From: Rhodanobacter thiooxydans
GTDB taxonomy: Bacteria > Pseudomonadota > Gammaproteobacteria > Xanthomonadales > Rhodanobacteraceae
Length of the DNA: 64,000 nucleotides
Direction of reading: 5' to 3'
Assembly: GCF_021545845.1 (NCBI RefSeq)
Contig: NZ_CP088923.1
Coordinates: forward strand, 1,426,001-1,490,000
Shown here: in pieces, positions 1 through 8,989 of the stretch
Layout of the letters: every line of letters begins with the position of its first letter
Position numbering within the stretch: the stretch's first letter is position 1
The notes under the pieces: model-generated
Databases searched by the model: none
Seen by the model: the letters and a program-made list of their open reading frames with translations, nothing else
Told to the model about the DNA's origin: nothing
Position numbers and translations under genes: made by a program

Positions 1-1038
1 CATGTCGATGGCCGGGTTGCGCAGGGTCAACGTACGGCGCCAGGCCATGTAACGCTCCACCTGCAGGTCGATGATCGCTTCGGCCTCGTGTGCAGCGGCG
101 GCGCGCGAGCGCAGGTTGTCGTCGATCACCTGGCGCAGGTCGTCGATGCCGTAGAGGTACACGTCGGGCAACTCGCCCACGTCGGCCTCGATGTCGCGCG
201 GCACCGCGATGTCGACCATGAACATCGGCTTGCGCTTGCGCGCGGCCATCGCCTGCTCGACCATCGCGCGGGTCACGATCGGCTGCCGCGCGGCGGTGGA
301 GGAAATCACGATGTCGGCTTCGGCCAGGTGCTGCGGCAGGTCGGCCAGCGCGATCGCGTAGCCGCCGTGGCGGCCGGCCAGCTCCTGCGCGGTCTCCGGC
401 GTGCGGTTGGCCACGATCAGCCGGCGCGCCTGCTTCTCGGCCAGGTGCCGCGCGGCCAGTTCGATGGTGTCGCCGGCGCCGATCAGCAGCACGCACGCCT
501 GCTTCAGGTCGGCGAACACCTGCTCGGCCAGGCGCACCGCGGTGAACGCGACCGAGACCGTGTGCGCGCCGATGCGGGTGTCCGTGCGCACCCGCTTGGC
601 CACCGCGAAAGTGTGCTGCAGCAGGCGGTCCATCGGCGCCTTCAGCGCCTGCGCCTCGCGCGCCAGCTGGTAGGCGTCCTTTACCTGGCCGAGGATCTGC
701 GGCTCGCCCAGCACCATCGAGTCCAGCCCGGTGGCGACGCGGAACATGTGCCGCACCGCCTGGTCCTCGTCGTGCCGGTACAGGAACTCGTCCAGCTTGC
801 CGGGAGTCAGATGGTGATGACGATTCAGCCATGCCTGCGGGATGTCCTCCGCGCCCGCCGCGACGCCCACGTACAGCTCGGTGCGGTTGCAGGTGGACAG
901 GATCATCGCCTCCTCCACGCCGGGCTCGCGGGTGAGCTCGTGCAGGGCCTCGCCGGTGGCGTCCGTGTCGAACGCCACCTGCTCGCGCAGGCTGACCGGC
1001 GCGGTGAGGTGATTGAGCCCGAGGGCGATCAACGGCAT
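1..1038 (-). CDS. hemA: Glutamyl-tRNA reductase, 3' end cut by window edge
   Basis: Catalyses NADPH-dependent reduction of glutamyl-tRNA(Glu) to glutamate-1-semialdehyde, the first committed step of the C5 tetrapyrrole (heme) pathway in the cytoplasm. Read on the minus strand from the ATG at 1038, the protein begins [19 protein letters not shown] and runs open to position 1, giving 346 codons of an expected 420-430. The catalytic cysteine is Cys50 in the motif STCNRTE. The NADPH-binding glycine motif LIGAGDTI starts near residue 185. The C-terminal dimerisation domain is outside the window. It is divergent from the TPR lipoprotein gene, with 84 bp between the two starts that must hold both promoters. 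This hemA / TPR / lolB / ispE arrangement is familiar from Xanthomonadales and other gammaproteobacteria. Confidence 0.96.
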   Translation of the reverse strand, partial: MPLIALGLNHLTAPVSLREQVAFDTDATGEALHELTREPGVEEAMILSTCNRTELYVGVAAGAEDIPQAWLNRHHHLTPGKLDEFLYRHDEDQAVRHMFRVATGLDSMVLGEPQILGQVKDAYQLAREAQALKAPMDRLLQHTFAVAKRVRTDTRIGAHTVSVAFTAVRLAEQVFADLKQACVLLIGAGDTIELAARHLAEKQARRLIVANRTPETAQELAGRHGGYAIALADLPQHLAEADIVISSTAARQPIVTRAMVEQAMAARKRKPMFMVDIAVPRDIEADVGELPDVYLYGIDDLRQVIDDNLRSRAAAAHEAEAIIDLQVERYMAWRRTLTLRNPAIDM

Positions 1039-1122
1039 GGTGGTCGGAACATCTCGGCGGCAGGAATCCGGCGGCGTAGGCTAAGCTTGGCGGGACGTCG
1101 CCAGGTGGTGACTAGAGCAGGC

Positions 1123-2880
1123 ATGTGGATGGACGGTAGTGTGGGCAGCGGTGCGGGCAAGTTCAAGCAACTGCGGCATTTTACGGCAGCAGCGGCGTTG
1201 CTGCTGGGCCTGGTCGGCTGTACCGGCGTGCCACTGCGTTCCGCCTCGAAGACAATCGCCACGCCGCAACCGCTGGCGCACCTGACGGTGGCCACGCCGG
1301 ACGCCGACCACGACGCGCTGGCGCAGCTGCTGGCCGGCGAGATGGCGCTGACCCGCACCGACCTGAAGACGGCCTCCGCGCATTACGACAAGGCGATGGC
1401 CCTGAGCAACGACCCCAAGGTGGCCGAGCGCGCCGCCGGGCTGGCGATCGCCGTGCATGACGGCGCCGCCGCCGAACGCGCGCTGCAGCGCTGGCAGGTG
1501 CTGGGCGCCGCGCCGGCCGCGCTGGCACAGGCACGCGCCCAGCTGGCGCTGGACCGTGGCGATACCGCCGAGGCGCGGCAGCAGCTGGAACGTTTGATCG
1601 ACACCGGTGACAAGGACGCCTGGCGCCAGTTTGGCCGCGTGCTGGTGGGCGCCCGCGACCAGGCCCAGGCGGCCCGCCTGCTGGAGGCGCTGGCCACGCC
1701 GCCGCGCCTGCCCGCCGACGCGCACGCCTGGCTGGCGATGAGCGAGCTGGGCGACCGCCTTGGCCGGCACGCCTATGCGGTGCAGATCGCCGACGCCGCG
1801 ATGCAGCGGTTCAGGAGCGCCGAGACCTACGCCTGGGCGGCGCAGATGAAGTTCAAGGACGGCGACCGTGACGGCGCCCGTGCCCTGCTGCAGAAAGCGC
1901 TGGCGAAGGAACCGCAGAGCATCCAGTTACGCCTGGCCTATGCCGGCATGCTCGGCCAGGCCGGCGACTACGCCGGCGCCGGCCGCTTGCTGGCGCGCGG
2001 CCCGCAGAACGCCGACACCTATGCGATGCGCGCCGGTCTGGCGGCGCACGAGAAGGGTGGCAAGGCGCTGACCGCGTTGTACCGGGAACTGCAGAACGCA
2101 CCGCCGGACATCCGCGAAAGCAGCGCGTACCTGCTCGGCCAACTGGCCGAGATGCAGCATCGCGAGGCCGAGGCGCTGGCCTGGTACGACCAGGTCGGCG
2201 ACGCCGACGAGCATGCGTTCGACGCCGACCTGCGCAGCGCCATGATCCTGCACACGCAAGGCAAGCTCGCCGAGGCGCATGAATTGCTGGGCCAGCTGCA
2301 GCTGGCCTACCTCGACCAGCCCGAGCAGCTGCGGCAGGCCTGGCAGGCGGATGCCGAGCTGTACCTGCGCGAACAGAACTACGCCAAGGCCGAGGCGGCG
2401 TTCAGCCATGCGCTGCAGGTGGTGCCGGACGACCCGGGGCTGCTGTACGGCCGCGGCCTGGCCTATGCCGAGGGCGGCCAGATCGACCAGGCGGTGAGCG
2501 ATTTCCAGCGCCTGCTGAAGATCAAGCCGGGCGATGTCGACGCCAGCAACGCGCTGGGCTACACCCTGGCCGACGCGAACCGCGACCTGCCCGAGGCCGA
2601 GCGGCTGATCAGCGCCGCGCGCGCCGCCAAGCCGGACGACCCGGCGATCGCCGATTCCTGGGGTTGGCTGCAGTACCGCAAGGGCAACCTGGAGCAGGCC
2701 GCGCAGGCCCTGCGTGGCGCCTGGCTGGCCCGCAAGGATGCCGACGTCGGCGTGCACCTGGGCGAGGTGCTGTGGCAGCAGGGTCACCGGCAGGACGCGC
2801 AGCGGGTCTTCGACGAGGTGCGCAAGCTCGATCCGCGCAACGCCGCCCTGCAGGAAACCCTGAAGCGGCTGCATCCATGA
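1123..2880 (+). CDS. TPR-repeat lipoprotein
   Basis: A 585-residue predicted lipoprotein made almost entirely of tetratricopeptide-like helical repeats, so probably an envelope scaffold or assembly factor; the substrate is unknown. After the ATG at 1123 comes a basic stretch, a hydrophobic segment and the lipobox LVGC, with the acylated Cys about 30 residues in. The reading frame stays open upstream into the antisense of hemA, but the lipobox decides the start: ATG 1123, ATG 1129 or GTG 1141 are all possible. Repeats become most regular in the C-terminal half (for example around LLYGRGLAYAEGGQIDQA). The stop overlaps the lolB start (ATGA at 2877-2880), so the two are translationally coupled and a link to outer-membrane lipoprotein handling is an inference from position. 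Confidence 0.85.
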   Translation: MWMDGSVGSGAGKFKQLRHFTAAAALLLGLVGCTGVPLRSASKTIATPQPLAHLTVATPDADHDALAQLLAGEMALTRTDLKTASAHYDKAMALSNDPKVAERAAGLAIAVHDGAAAERALQRWQVLGAAPAALAQARAQLALDRGDTAEARQQLERLIDTGDKDAWRQFGRVLVGARDQAQAARLLEALATPPRLPADAHAWLAMSELGDRLGRHAYAVQIADAAMQRFRSAETYAWAAQMKFKDGDRDGARALLQKALAKEPQSIQLRLAYAGMLGQAGDYAGAGRLLARGPQNADTYAMRAGLAAHEKGGKALTALYRELQNAPPDIRESSAYLLGQLAEMQHREAEALAWYDQVGDADEHAFDADLRSAMILHTQGKLAEAHELLGQLQLAYLDQPEQLRQAWQADAELYLREQNYAKAEAAFSHALQVVPDDPGLLYGRGLAYAEGGQIDQAVSDFQRLLKIKPGDVDASNALGYTLADANRDLPEAERLISAARAAKPDDPAIADSWGWLQYRKGNLEQAAQALRGAWLARKDADVGVHLGEVLWQQGHRQDAQRVFDEVRKLDPRNAALQETLKRLHP

Positions 2881-3488
2881 GGCGCTGGCTGCGTCTTCTC
2901 GTCGCCGTCGCCCTGCCGCTGCTGCTTGCTGCCTGCGTGCCGCCGGCGGTGCGCGTGAAGGGCGACGCCGCCTTGTTCGACGCGCAATTCGCGCGCGAGC
3001 ATGCGCTGGCGCGGGCCGATCACTGGGAGTTGCAGGGCCGGCTTGGCGTTTCCAACGGCAAGGACGGCGGCAGCGGCAGCTTCAGCTGGACCCAGGACGG
3101 CGCGCAGTACGAGTTCGTGCTGCGCGGGCCGGCGATCAGCGGCATGAATTTCCGCCTCAGCGGCGGCCCGGACGGTGCGCTGCTGGAAGGCGTGGAGCAT
3201 GGTCCACTGCGTGGCCCCGATGCGGAGGCGCTGATGCACAAGGCGCTCGGCTGGGAAGTGCCGCTGCGCGATCTGCGCGCCTGGGTGCTCGGCCTGCGCG
3301 CGGACAGCGGCCCGGCCGAGCTGAGCTTTGGCGAGAACCGGTTGCCCTCGCTGCTGCAGCAGGACGGCTGGACGGTCGACTACCGCGAGTGGGACGAGGC
3401 GCGCCAGCCGCCGTTGCCGACCAAGGTGTTCGCCGGCAAGCCGCCGTTCAAGGTGAAACTGTCGATCGAGTCCTGGCAGTTCCGCTGA
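2877..3488 (+). CDS. lolB: Outer-membrane lipoprotein receptor LolB
   Basis: LolB accepts lipoproteins from the periplasmic carrier LolA and inserts them into the outer membrane. The 203-residue product has a short signal sequence (MRRWLRLLVAVALPLLLAAC) ending in a lipobox with Cys20 as the acylation site. The body then reads WELQGRLGVSNGKDGGSGSF, the typical opening of the LolB half-barrel, and later carries the ALGWEVPLRDLRAWVLG segment conserved in LolB. The ATG at 2877 overlaps the stop of the preceding TPR lipoprotein gene by four bases. The downstream ispE-containing ORF starts 51 bp later; lolB-ispE adjacency is common in gammaproteobacteria. Confidence 0.94.
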   Translation: MRRWLRLLVAVALPLLLAACVPPAVRVKGDAALFDAQFAREHALARADHWELQGRLGVSNGKDGGSGSFSWTQDGAQYEFVLRGPAISGMNFRLSGGPDGALLEGVEHGPLRGPDAEALMHKALGWEVPLRDLRAWVLGLRADSGPAELSFGENRLPSLLQQDGWTVDYREWDEARQPPLPTKVFAGKPPFKVKLSIESWQFR

Positions 3489-3539
3489 TGGGTTAGGCTT
3501 GGCGCCCCGCTGGCGTCGCCGCAGCACCGGAACCCGAGC

Positions 3540-4922
3540 ATGCCTTTCCCGATCGAACGCGCCGAGCCGAACCAGGTCGAGGCGCTGTGCGCGATCGAGC
3601 GCCAGGCGGTGCAGCTGTTTCGCGGCCATCCGGTGTGGCCCAGCTACTCGGCCATGGCGATCCCGTCGGAACTGCTGGGCCAGGCAATTGGCCGCGGCCT
3701 GGTCTGGGTGGCGCGGGATGGCACCGGCGAGCCGGTCGGCTTCGTCTGGCTGGACACGGAACTGTCCGATGGCGCGATTGGCATTGCCGAGATCGACGTG
3801 CTGCCGGCGTACGGCCGGCGCGGCATCGGTGCGGCCCTGCTCGAGCATGCCTGCGCCTGGGCGCGCGAGGCCGGTTACCGGTGGGTGGGCCTAGGCACCC
3901 TGGCCGAGGTGCCGTGGAACGCGCCGTTCTACGCCAAACACGGTTTTGCCGTGGTCGACAAGGACGATCCGGCGTTTGCGTTTGCGCGTGAGCGCGATCG
4001 CGAGAACGGCTTCCCCGACGAGCTGCGGGTATTCATGAGCCGGCCGCTGGCACCGCCGGCGCCCGGTGAGTGGACGGTGTGGCCGGCGCCGGCCAAGCTG
4101 AACCTGTTCCTGCGCATCACCGGGCGGCGGGCGGACGGCTATCACGAGCTGCAGACGGTGTTCCGCCTGCTCGACTGGGGCGACGAGGTACGCCTGCGCG
4201 TGCGCGACGACGGTGTGGTCCGGCGCACGCGCGAGGTGGCAGGTGTCCCCGAAGCCGCCGACCTGGTGATGCGGGCGGCACAGTTGCTGCGGGAACGCAC
4301 CGGCACGCCGCTGGGCGTCGACATCGCCGTGGACAAGCGCATCCCGATGGGCGGCGGCTTGGGCGGCGGCAGCTCCGACGCGGCGACCGTGCTGGTGGCG
4401 TTGAACCAGTTGTGGCGACTGGGCTTGGACGAGGGGGTGCTGGCGGAGCTGGGGTGCCGGCTCGGCGCCGACGTGCCGGTATTCGTGCGCGGCCGCTCGG
4501 CCTGGGCCGAAGGCGTCGGTGAGCGGCTCATCCCGCTGGCCTTGCCGACACGCCATTACGTGGTGCTCGACCCGCACGAGCCGGTGCCGACCGCGGCGCT
4601 GTTTCAAGCGCCTGAATTGACACGAAATGCCCCGCCGGCGACAATTTCATCCTTTGTTTCCGGCGAAACGACGGAAAACGCCTTCACGCCAGTAGTGCGC
4701 GCGCGACACCCGCGGGTGGCCGCGGCGCTGGACTGGCTGGGCGGTTTCGGCCAGGCGCGGCTTTCCGGCAGCGGCGGTTGCGTGTTCCTGGAGCTGCGCT
4801 CGCTGGAGCGGGCGCAGGCGGTGGCGCGGCAGTGCCCGGCGACGTTCACGGCGCATCTGGCCACGGGTGTCGAGGTGTCGCCCCTGCACGAGGCCGCGGC
4901 GCGCCACCGGCATGCGGCGTGA
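3540..4922 (+). CDS. ispE: Fused GNAT acetyltransferase - CDP-ME kinase (IspE)
   Basis: One 460-codon reading frame without interruption holds two enzymes. Residues 1-170 are a GNAT N-acetyltransferase domain, with the acetyl-CoA loop in VLPAYGRRGIGAALLEHA (R94-G95-I96-G97) and a normal GNAT ending (LRVFMSRPL). Residues about 178-455 are IspE, the GHMP kinase that phosphorylates 4-diphosphocytidyl-2-C-methylerythritol in the MEP isoprenoid pathway. IspE signs are PAPAKLNLF (Lys186), the ATP loop PMGGGLGGGSSDAATVL (residues 269-285) and GADVPVF (Asp311, the catalytic Asp position). IspE alone is normally about 285 residues. An internal ATG at 4035 (residue 166) could start IspE separately, but it lies in the last strand of the GNAT domain and has no clear ribosome-binding site. 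The start codon of the long form is ATG 3540, with weak SD. A true fusion is likely but unproven. Confidence 0.85.
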   Translation: MPFPIERAEPNQVEALCAIERQAVQLFRGHPVWPSYSAMAIPSELLGQAIGRGLVWVARDGTGEPVGFVWLDTELSDGAIGIAEIDVLPAYGRRGIGAALLEHACAWAREAGYRWVGLGTLAEVPWNAPFYAKHGFAVVDKDDPAFAFARERDRENGFPDELRVFMSRPLAPPAPGEWTVWPAPAKLNLFLRITGRRADGYHELQTVFRLLDWGDEVRLRVRDDGVVRRTREVAGVPEAADLVMRAAQLLRERTGTPLGVDIAVDKRIPMGGGLGGGSSDAATVLVALNQLWRLGLDEGVLAELGCRLGADVPVFVRGRSAWAEGVGERLIPLALPTRHYVVLDPHEPVPTAALFQAPELTRNAPPATISSFVSGETTENAFTPVVRARHPRVAAALDWLGGFGQARLSGSGGCVFLELRSLERAQAVARQCPATFTAHLATGVEVSPLHEAAARHRHAA

Positions 4923-4970
4923 CGGTTGGCGGCTGGAGACGGATCAGGTTCGGCAATACACACATACCAC

Positions 4971-5047
4971 TGGGGCGTCGCCAAGCTGGTTAAGGCACGG
5001 GATTTTGATTCCCGCATTCGCAGGTTCGAATCCTGCCGCCCCAGCCA
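4971..5047 (+). tRNA. tRNA-Gln (TTG)
   Basis: A complete 77-nt cloverleaf. The acceptor stem TGGGGCG pairs with CGCCCCA and is followed by G and an encoded CCA. The anticodon stem is CGGGA/TCCCG (4998-5002 and 5010-5014), and the loop at 5003-5009 places anticodon TTG at 5005-5007. The T arm is GCAGGTTCGAATCCTGC. It sits between ispE and prs, as in many gammaproteobacteria. Confidence 0.97.
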
Positions 5048-5079
5048 TTTCATGATGGCTTTTGTTTCGAGGTAACCAC

Positions 5080-6039
5080 GTGGACACGTCCACTCCGATG
5101 ATGCTGTTTACCGGGAACGCCCATCGCGCGCTCGCCGAGGACGTCGCCCATCGCCTGGGCGTGCCGCTGGGCAAGGCGCTGGTCGGCACGTTCAGTGACG
5201 GCGAGGTGCAGATCGAGATCGAGGAGAACGTCCGAAAGCAGGAAGTGTTCGTGATCCAGCCGACCGGCGCGCCCAGCGCGGTCAACCTGTTCGAGCTGCT
5301 GGCACTGACCGATGCGCTCAAGCGCGCCTCGGCGGCCAGCGTCACCGCGGTGATCCCGTACTTCGGCTACGCCCGGCAGGATCGCCGGCCACGCTCGGCG
5401 CGGGTGCCGATTACCGCCAAGCTGGCTGCCAGCATGATCGGCGCCGCCGGCGTCGACCGGGTGCTGACGGTCGACCTGCACGCCGACCAGATCCAGGGCT
5501 TCTTCGATATCCCGGTCGACAACGTGTACGCCTCACCGGTGCTGCTGGCCGACATCTGGCGCAGCCACAGCATGGACGACCTGATCGTGGTCAGCCCGGA
5601 CGTGGGCGGCGTGGTGCGTGCGCGCGCGATCGCCAAGCGGCTGGACGACGCCGACCTGGCGATCATCGACAAGCGCCGCCCGCGCGCCAACGTGTCCACC
5701 GTGATGAACATCATCGGCGACGTGGACGGCAAGACCTGCGTGATGGTCGACGACATCGTCGATACCGCCGGCACGCTGTGCGCGGCGGCCGCCGCGCTGA
5801 AGGACCGCGGCGCGCGCAAGGTGGTGGCCTACTGCGTGCACCCGGTGCTGTCGGGCCCGGCGATCAGCAACCTGGAGAATTCGAGCCTCGACCAGCTGGT
5901 GGTCACCAACACCTTGCCGCTGCGTCCGGAAGTGCAGGCCTGCGCCAAGATCCGCCAGCTCTCGGTCGCCGAGCTGCTGGCCGAAACCATTCGCCGCATC
6001 GCCTTCGGCGAGTCGGTGAGCTCGCTGTATGTGGATTGA
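5080..6039 (+). CDS. prs: Ribose-phosphate pyrophosphokinase
   Basis: Makes PRPP from ribose-5-phosphate and ATP for nucleotide, histidine and tryptophan synthesis. From GTG 5080 the product is 319 residues, the usual family length. Diagnostic motifs are [20 protein letters not shown] (ATP loop), [14 protein letters not shown], and the PRPP-binding loop [14 protein letters not shown]. The GTG start is chosen over the in-frame TTG at 5062 because GAGG at 5069-5072 lies seven bases before it and the length then matches; ATG 5098 would clip the first strand. It lies 32 bp after tRNA-Gln and may share its transcript. Confidence 0.95.
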   Translation: MDTSTPMMLFTGNAHRALAEDVAHRLGVPLGKALVGTFSDGEVQIEIEENVRKQEVFVIQPTGAPSAVNLFELLALTDALKRASAASVTAVIPYFGYARQDRRPRSARVPITAKLAASMIGAAGVDRVLTVDLHADQIQGFFDIPVDNVYASPVLLADIWRSHSMDDLIVVSPDVGGVVRARAIAKRLDDADLAIIDKRRPRANVSTVMNIIGDVDGKTCVMVDDIVDTAGTLCAAAAALKDRGARKVVAYCVHPVLSGPAISNLENSSLDQLVVTNTLPLRPEVQACAKIRQLSVAELLAETIRRIAFGESVSSLYVD

Positions 6040-6044
6040 GAGCC

Positions 6045-6124
6045 GGGATTCGGGATTCGGGATTGGGGATTCGCAAAAGTGCCGGCGTTGGCACTGACGA
6101 ATCTCCATCTCGAATCCTAATCCC
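6045..6124. repeat. Heptad-phased inverted repeat, prs-rplY spacer
   Basis: The left arm (6045-6073) is four 7-bp units, GGGATTC twice, GGGATTG, GGGATTC, and a final G. The right arm (6098-6124) is an imperfect complement of the same kind, separated by 24 bp. It is one of four such elements here (others at 14236, 18462 and 22765). It fills most of the gap between prs and rplY and would fold into a long hairpin in RNA. Confidence 0.85.
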
Positions 6125-6202
6125 GAAACACCAACTTCCCTGGTCGCGGGGGAGTTACCCGGCCGTCGCGAGGCGGCCAACACCAACCAAGGTAGCAACG
6201 AA

Positions 6203-6874
6203 ATGTCCAAGACTCATGAAATCAAGGCGCAAAGCCGCAAGGACGAGGGGAAAGGTGCGAGCCGCCGCCTGCGTCGTGCGAGCTTCGTGCCGGCCGTCGT
6301 GTACGGCGCCGGTCAGGCTCCCGAGAGCATCCAGATCGAGCACAACACCATCCTGCTCGCCGCCAAGAACGAGTGGTTCTTCTCCTCGGTGCTCGACCTG
6401 AACGTCGACGGCAAGGTGCAGAAGGTGCTGGTGCGCGACTGGCAGAAGCACCCGTTCAAGCAGCTGATGATGCACATGGACTTCCTGCGCGTGGACGAGA
6501 ATGCCGCGATCCGCGTCAACGTGCCGCTGCACTTCCTGAACAAGGAAAAGTCCGCGGCAGCGAAGACCTCCGGTGTGGTGATCTCGCACAACCTGACCGA
6601 AGTGGAAATCACCTGCCTGCCGAAGGATCTGCCGGAAGCCATCGAGCTGGACCTGGCCGAGCTGAAGCCGGGCGACATCATCCACCTGTCGCAGCTGAAG
6701 CTGCCGAAGAACGTCGAGCTGGTCGCCTTGCACGGCGGCGAAGGCCACGACATCGCGGTGGTCACGGCCAACACGGTGCTGGAAGAAGCCGAGGAAGCGC
6801 CGGCCGCCGAGGCTGCTGCGCCGGCTGCGGCTCCGGCCGCCGCCGCGCCGGCCAAGAAGGACGACAAGAAGTAA
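6203..6874 (+). CDS. rplY: 50S ribosomal protein L25 (Ctc/TL5 long form)
   Basis: Binds 5S rRNA in the large subunit. The 223-residue product is the long, two-domain form: an N-terminal L25 fold (residues about 1-95, beginning MSKTHEIKAQSRKDEGKGAS) and a C-terminal TL5-type beta domain (about 96-190). It ends in an Ala/Pro/Lys-rich low-complexity tail (residues about 195-223), a common variable feature of the family. AAGGTAG just upstream serves as ribosome-binding site. The prs-rplY-pth-ychF order is conserved in many proteobacteria. A strong GC hairpin follows the stop. Confidence 0.96.
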   Translation: MSKTHEIKAQSRKDEGKGASRRLRRASFVPAVVYGAGQAPESIQIEHNTILLAAKNEWFFSSVLDLNVDGKVQKVLVRDWQKHPFKQLMMHMDFLRVDENAAIRVNVPLHFLNKEKSAAAKTSGVVISHNLTEVEITCLPKDLPEAIELDLAELKPGDIIHLSQLKLPKNVELVALHGGEGHDIAVVTANTVLEEAEEAPAAEAAAPAAAPAAAAPAKKDDKK

Positions 6875-6882
6875 GCCGCGTC

Positions 6883-6909
6883 GGCCCGCGCTCGTCTGGA
6901 GCGCGGGCC
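6883..6909 (+). terminator. GC hairpin after rplY, no T-tract
   Basis: GGCCCGCGCTC (6883-6893) pairs perfectly with GAGCGCGGGCC (6899-6909) around a 5-nt loop. There is no following run of T, so it is more likely an mRNA-stabilising or partial attenuating hairpin between rplY and pth than a full intrinsic terminator. Confidence 0.55.
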
Positions 6910-6928
6910 GTCACTGCTGCTTGTCCGC

Positions 6929-7513
6929 ATGGCTGGTTTGCGACTCATCGTCGGGCTGGGCAACCCCAGCACCGAATACTTCCGAACCCGGCACAACGCC
7001 GGGTTCTGGCTAGTTGATGCCCTCGCCAGCGCGCAGAGCGAGCGCTTTGCCTTCGACGGCAAGCTGCACGGCGAAGCCTGCCGCGTGCGCCTCGGCGGCG
7101 AACCGGTATGGCTGCTCAAGCCGGCCACCTTCATGAACAAGAGCGGCATCGCCGTGGTCTCGGCGCTGCGCTATTACAAGATCGAGCCGGAGCAGTGTCT
7201 GGTCGCGCACGACGACCTGGACCTGCCGCCCGGCACCGTGCGCCTGAAATTCGACGGCGGCCACGGCGGCCAGAACGGCCTGCGCGACATCATCGGCCAC
7301 CTCGGTCACGGCAGGTTCCATCGGCTGCGCGTGGGCATCGGTCACCCTGGCCAGCGCGACCAGGTCACGCCGTGGGTGCTGGGCCGGCCCTCGGCCGCGG
7401 ACGAGGACGCGATCCTCGACGGCATCGGCCGCGCGCTGGACGTGCTACCGCTGGCCGTGGACGGCCAGTTCGACAAGGCGATGCAACAACTACATACAGC
7501 GTCTGGAACGTAG
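6929..7513 (+). CDS. pth: Peptidyl-tRNA hydrolase
   Basis: Releases tRNA from prematurely dropped peptidyl-tRNA, recycling tRNA. It is 194 residues, the normal bacterial length. Family motifs are [20 protein letters not shown], with His22 as catalytic base, [10 protein letters not shown] with the substrate-binding Asn, [10 protein letters not shown] with the conserved Asp, and [12 protein letters not shown]. The ATG at 6929 has no obvious Shine-Dalgarno, so coupling to rplY through the hairpin-bearing spacer is possible. ychF follows after a 115-bp gap that contains an inverted repeat. Confidence 0.96.
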   Translation: MAGLRLIVGLGNPSTEYFRTRHNAGFWLVDALASAQSERFAFDGKLHGEACRVRLGGEPVWLLKPATFMNKSGIAVVSALRYYKIEPEQCLVAHDDLDLPPGTVRLKFDGGHGGQNGLRDIIGHLGHGRFHRLRVGIGHPGQRDQVTPWVLGRPSAADEDAILDGIGRALDVLPLAVDGQFDKAMQQLHTASGT

Positions 7514-7517
7514 CGGC

Positions 7518-7598
7518 CGTCATTCCCGCGCAAGCGGGAACCCATTTTGCTCGGGCATGCAACAGCTCAATGGATTCCCGCTTTTCGCGGGAATGACG
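7518..7598. repeat. GTCATTCCCGCG-type inverted repeat
   Basis: Two arms face each other across about 19 bp: 7518-7548 begins CGTCATTCCCGCG and 7568-7598 ends CGCGGGAATGACG. Each arm also holds its own small CCCGC/GCGGG hairpin. Palindromes ending in this GTCATTCCCGCG sequence are widespread short intergenic repeats in proteobacteria. It occupies the pth-ychF spacer. Confidence 0.8.
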
Positions 7599-7628
7599 CC
7601 CGGAACAGCACCTACCTCGGAGTTATCC

Positions 7629-8717
7629 ATGGGCATCAAATGCGGCATCGTCGGCTTGCCCAACGTCGGCAAGTCCACCCTGTTCAACGCGCTGACCAAG
7701 GCGGGCATCGCCGCGGCGAACTTCCCGTTCTGTACGATCGAACCGAACGTCGGCGTGGTGCCGGTGCCGGATCCGCGGCTGAATGCGCTGGCCACCATCG
7801 TCAACCCGCAGAAAGTGGTGCCGACCGCGGTGGAGTTCGTCGACATCGCCGGCCTGGTCGCCGGCGCGTCGAAGGGCGAGGGCCTGGGCAACAAGTTCCT
7901 GGCGCACATCCGCGAGGTGGACGCGATCGCCCACGTGGTGCGCTGCTTCGAGGGTGACGTGATCCACGTCGCCGGCAAGGTCGATCCGATCGCCGACATC
8001 GAGACGATCGACACCGAACTGGCGCTGGCCGACCTGGAGTCGGTGGACAAGGCGCTGAACCGCGCCGAGCGCGCGGCCAAGGCGAACGACAAGGAGGCGC
8101 TGGCGCGCAAGCCGGTGCTGCAGAAGCTGGCCGCTGCGCTCAACGAAGGTCGCTCCGCGCGCAGCGTCGGGCTGGACGAGGAGGAGAAGGCGCTGGTGCG
8201 CGACCTGTTCCTGCTCACCCTGAAGCCGCTGATGTACATCGCCAACGTCGCCGACGACGGCTTCGAGAACAACCCGCTGCTGGACGCCGTGCGCGAACGC
8301 GCGGTGAGCGAGGGCGCCGAGGTGGTGCCGGTGTGCGCGGCGATCGAGGAGGAGCTGGCCCAACTCGACGAGGCCGACCGCGACGAGTTCCTGAAGGACA
8401 TGGGCCTGGACGAGCCAGGCCTGAACCGGGTGATCCGCGCCGGCTACAAGCTGCTCGACCTGCAGACCTATTTCACCGCCGGCGTGAAGGAAGTGCGCGC
8501 GTGGCAGGTGAAGCGCGGCGCCACCGCGCCGCAGGCCGCCGGGGTGATCCACACCGATTTCGAGCGCGGCTTCATCCGCGCCGAGACGGTCGGCTACGAC
8601 GACTTCATCCAGTACAAGGGCGAAGCCGGCGCGGCGGCGGCCGGTCGGCTGCGCAAGGAAGGCAAGGACTACATCGTCAAGGACGGCGACGTGCTGCACT
8701 TCCTGTTCAACGTCTGA
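7629..8717 (+). CDS. ychF: Ribosome-binding GTPase/ATPase YchF (Obg family)
   Basis: An Obg-family P-loop NTPase, known from family members to prefer ATP, bind ribosomes and modulate stress responses. From ATG 7629 the protein is 362 residues, matching the family length of about 363. Visible motifs are the P-loop GLPNVGKST near the N-terminus, a switch II region [20 protein letters not shown], and a C-terminal TGS domain with the typical ending ([20 protein letters not shown]). The frame is open upstream to 7557 through the inverted repeat, but the normal start MGIKCGIVG and length fix 7629. The stop is eight bases before repeat element A. Confidence 0.96.
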   Translation: MGIKCGIVGLPNVGKSTLFNALTKAGIAAANFPFCTIEPNVGVVPVPDPRLNALATIVNPQKVVPTAVEFVDIAGLVAGASKGEGLGNKFLAHIREVDAIAHVVRCFEGDVIHVAGKVDPIADIETIDTELALADLESVDKALNRAERAAKANDKEALARKPVLQKLAAALNEGRSARSVGLDEEEKALVRDLFLLTLKPLMYIANVADDGFENNPLLDAVRERAVSEGAEVVPVCAAIEEELAQLDEADRDEFLKDMGLDEPGLNRVIRAGYKLLDLQTYFTAGVKEVRAWQVKRGATAPQAAGVIHTDFERGFIRAETVGYDDFIQYKGEAGAAAAGRLRKEGKDYIVKDGDVLHFLFNV

Positions 8718-8725
8718 CGCGTCGC

Positions 8726-8989
8726 TCAGAGCTTGTGAAGAAAACCACATCCTGTGGCTTTCTTTGATCGCGAATCCGGTACATGCCCGGACTCGCTCAC
8801 ATGAAACAGTCACTGGCGTGACTGTTTCATGTCCGGCCAGCGGGCAACTGCTCCTGCGTTGCCTCAACTCGGGCATCGGGCAACTGCTCCTGCGTTGCCT
8901 CAACTCGGGCATCCATGCCCTCGCCATGCCCTCGCCATGCCCTCGCCGTGGCCGGCCTGAGAGGTTGAAAAAATCACCACCTCTCAGGC
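8726..8989 (-). repeat. 264-bp multi-hairpin repeat, copy A
   Basis: Fills the space between convergent ychF and the STAS gene. Read on the minus strand it is nearly the same as copy B at 15446-15708, with only about a dozen differences. In order it contains: a terminal hairpin GCCTGAGAGG...CCTCTCAGGC; three GGCGAGGGCAT units; two tandem 36-bp units each with a GGCAAC/GTTGCC stem; a 15-bp perfect stem ACATGAAACAGTCAC/GTGACTGTTTCATGT; a CGAGTCCGG stem; and an A/T-rich hairpin ending GTGGTTTTCTTC. The TGA of the STAS gene (8984-8986) lies in the terminal hairpin. No protein is expected from it. I do not recognise a named family. Confidence 0.9.

Noticed and set aside
88..1122. Plus-strand reading frame upstream of the TPR lipoprotein, open for 345 codons
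   Set aside because: It is the antisense of hemA. The lipobox after MWMDGS... decides the start at 1123; the upstream sequence is Arg/His/Val-rich as expected for a shadow frame in GC-rich DNA.
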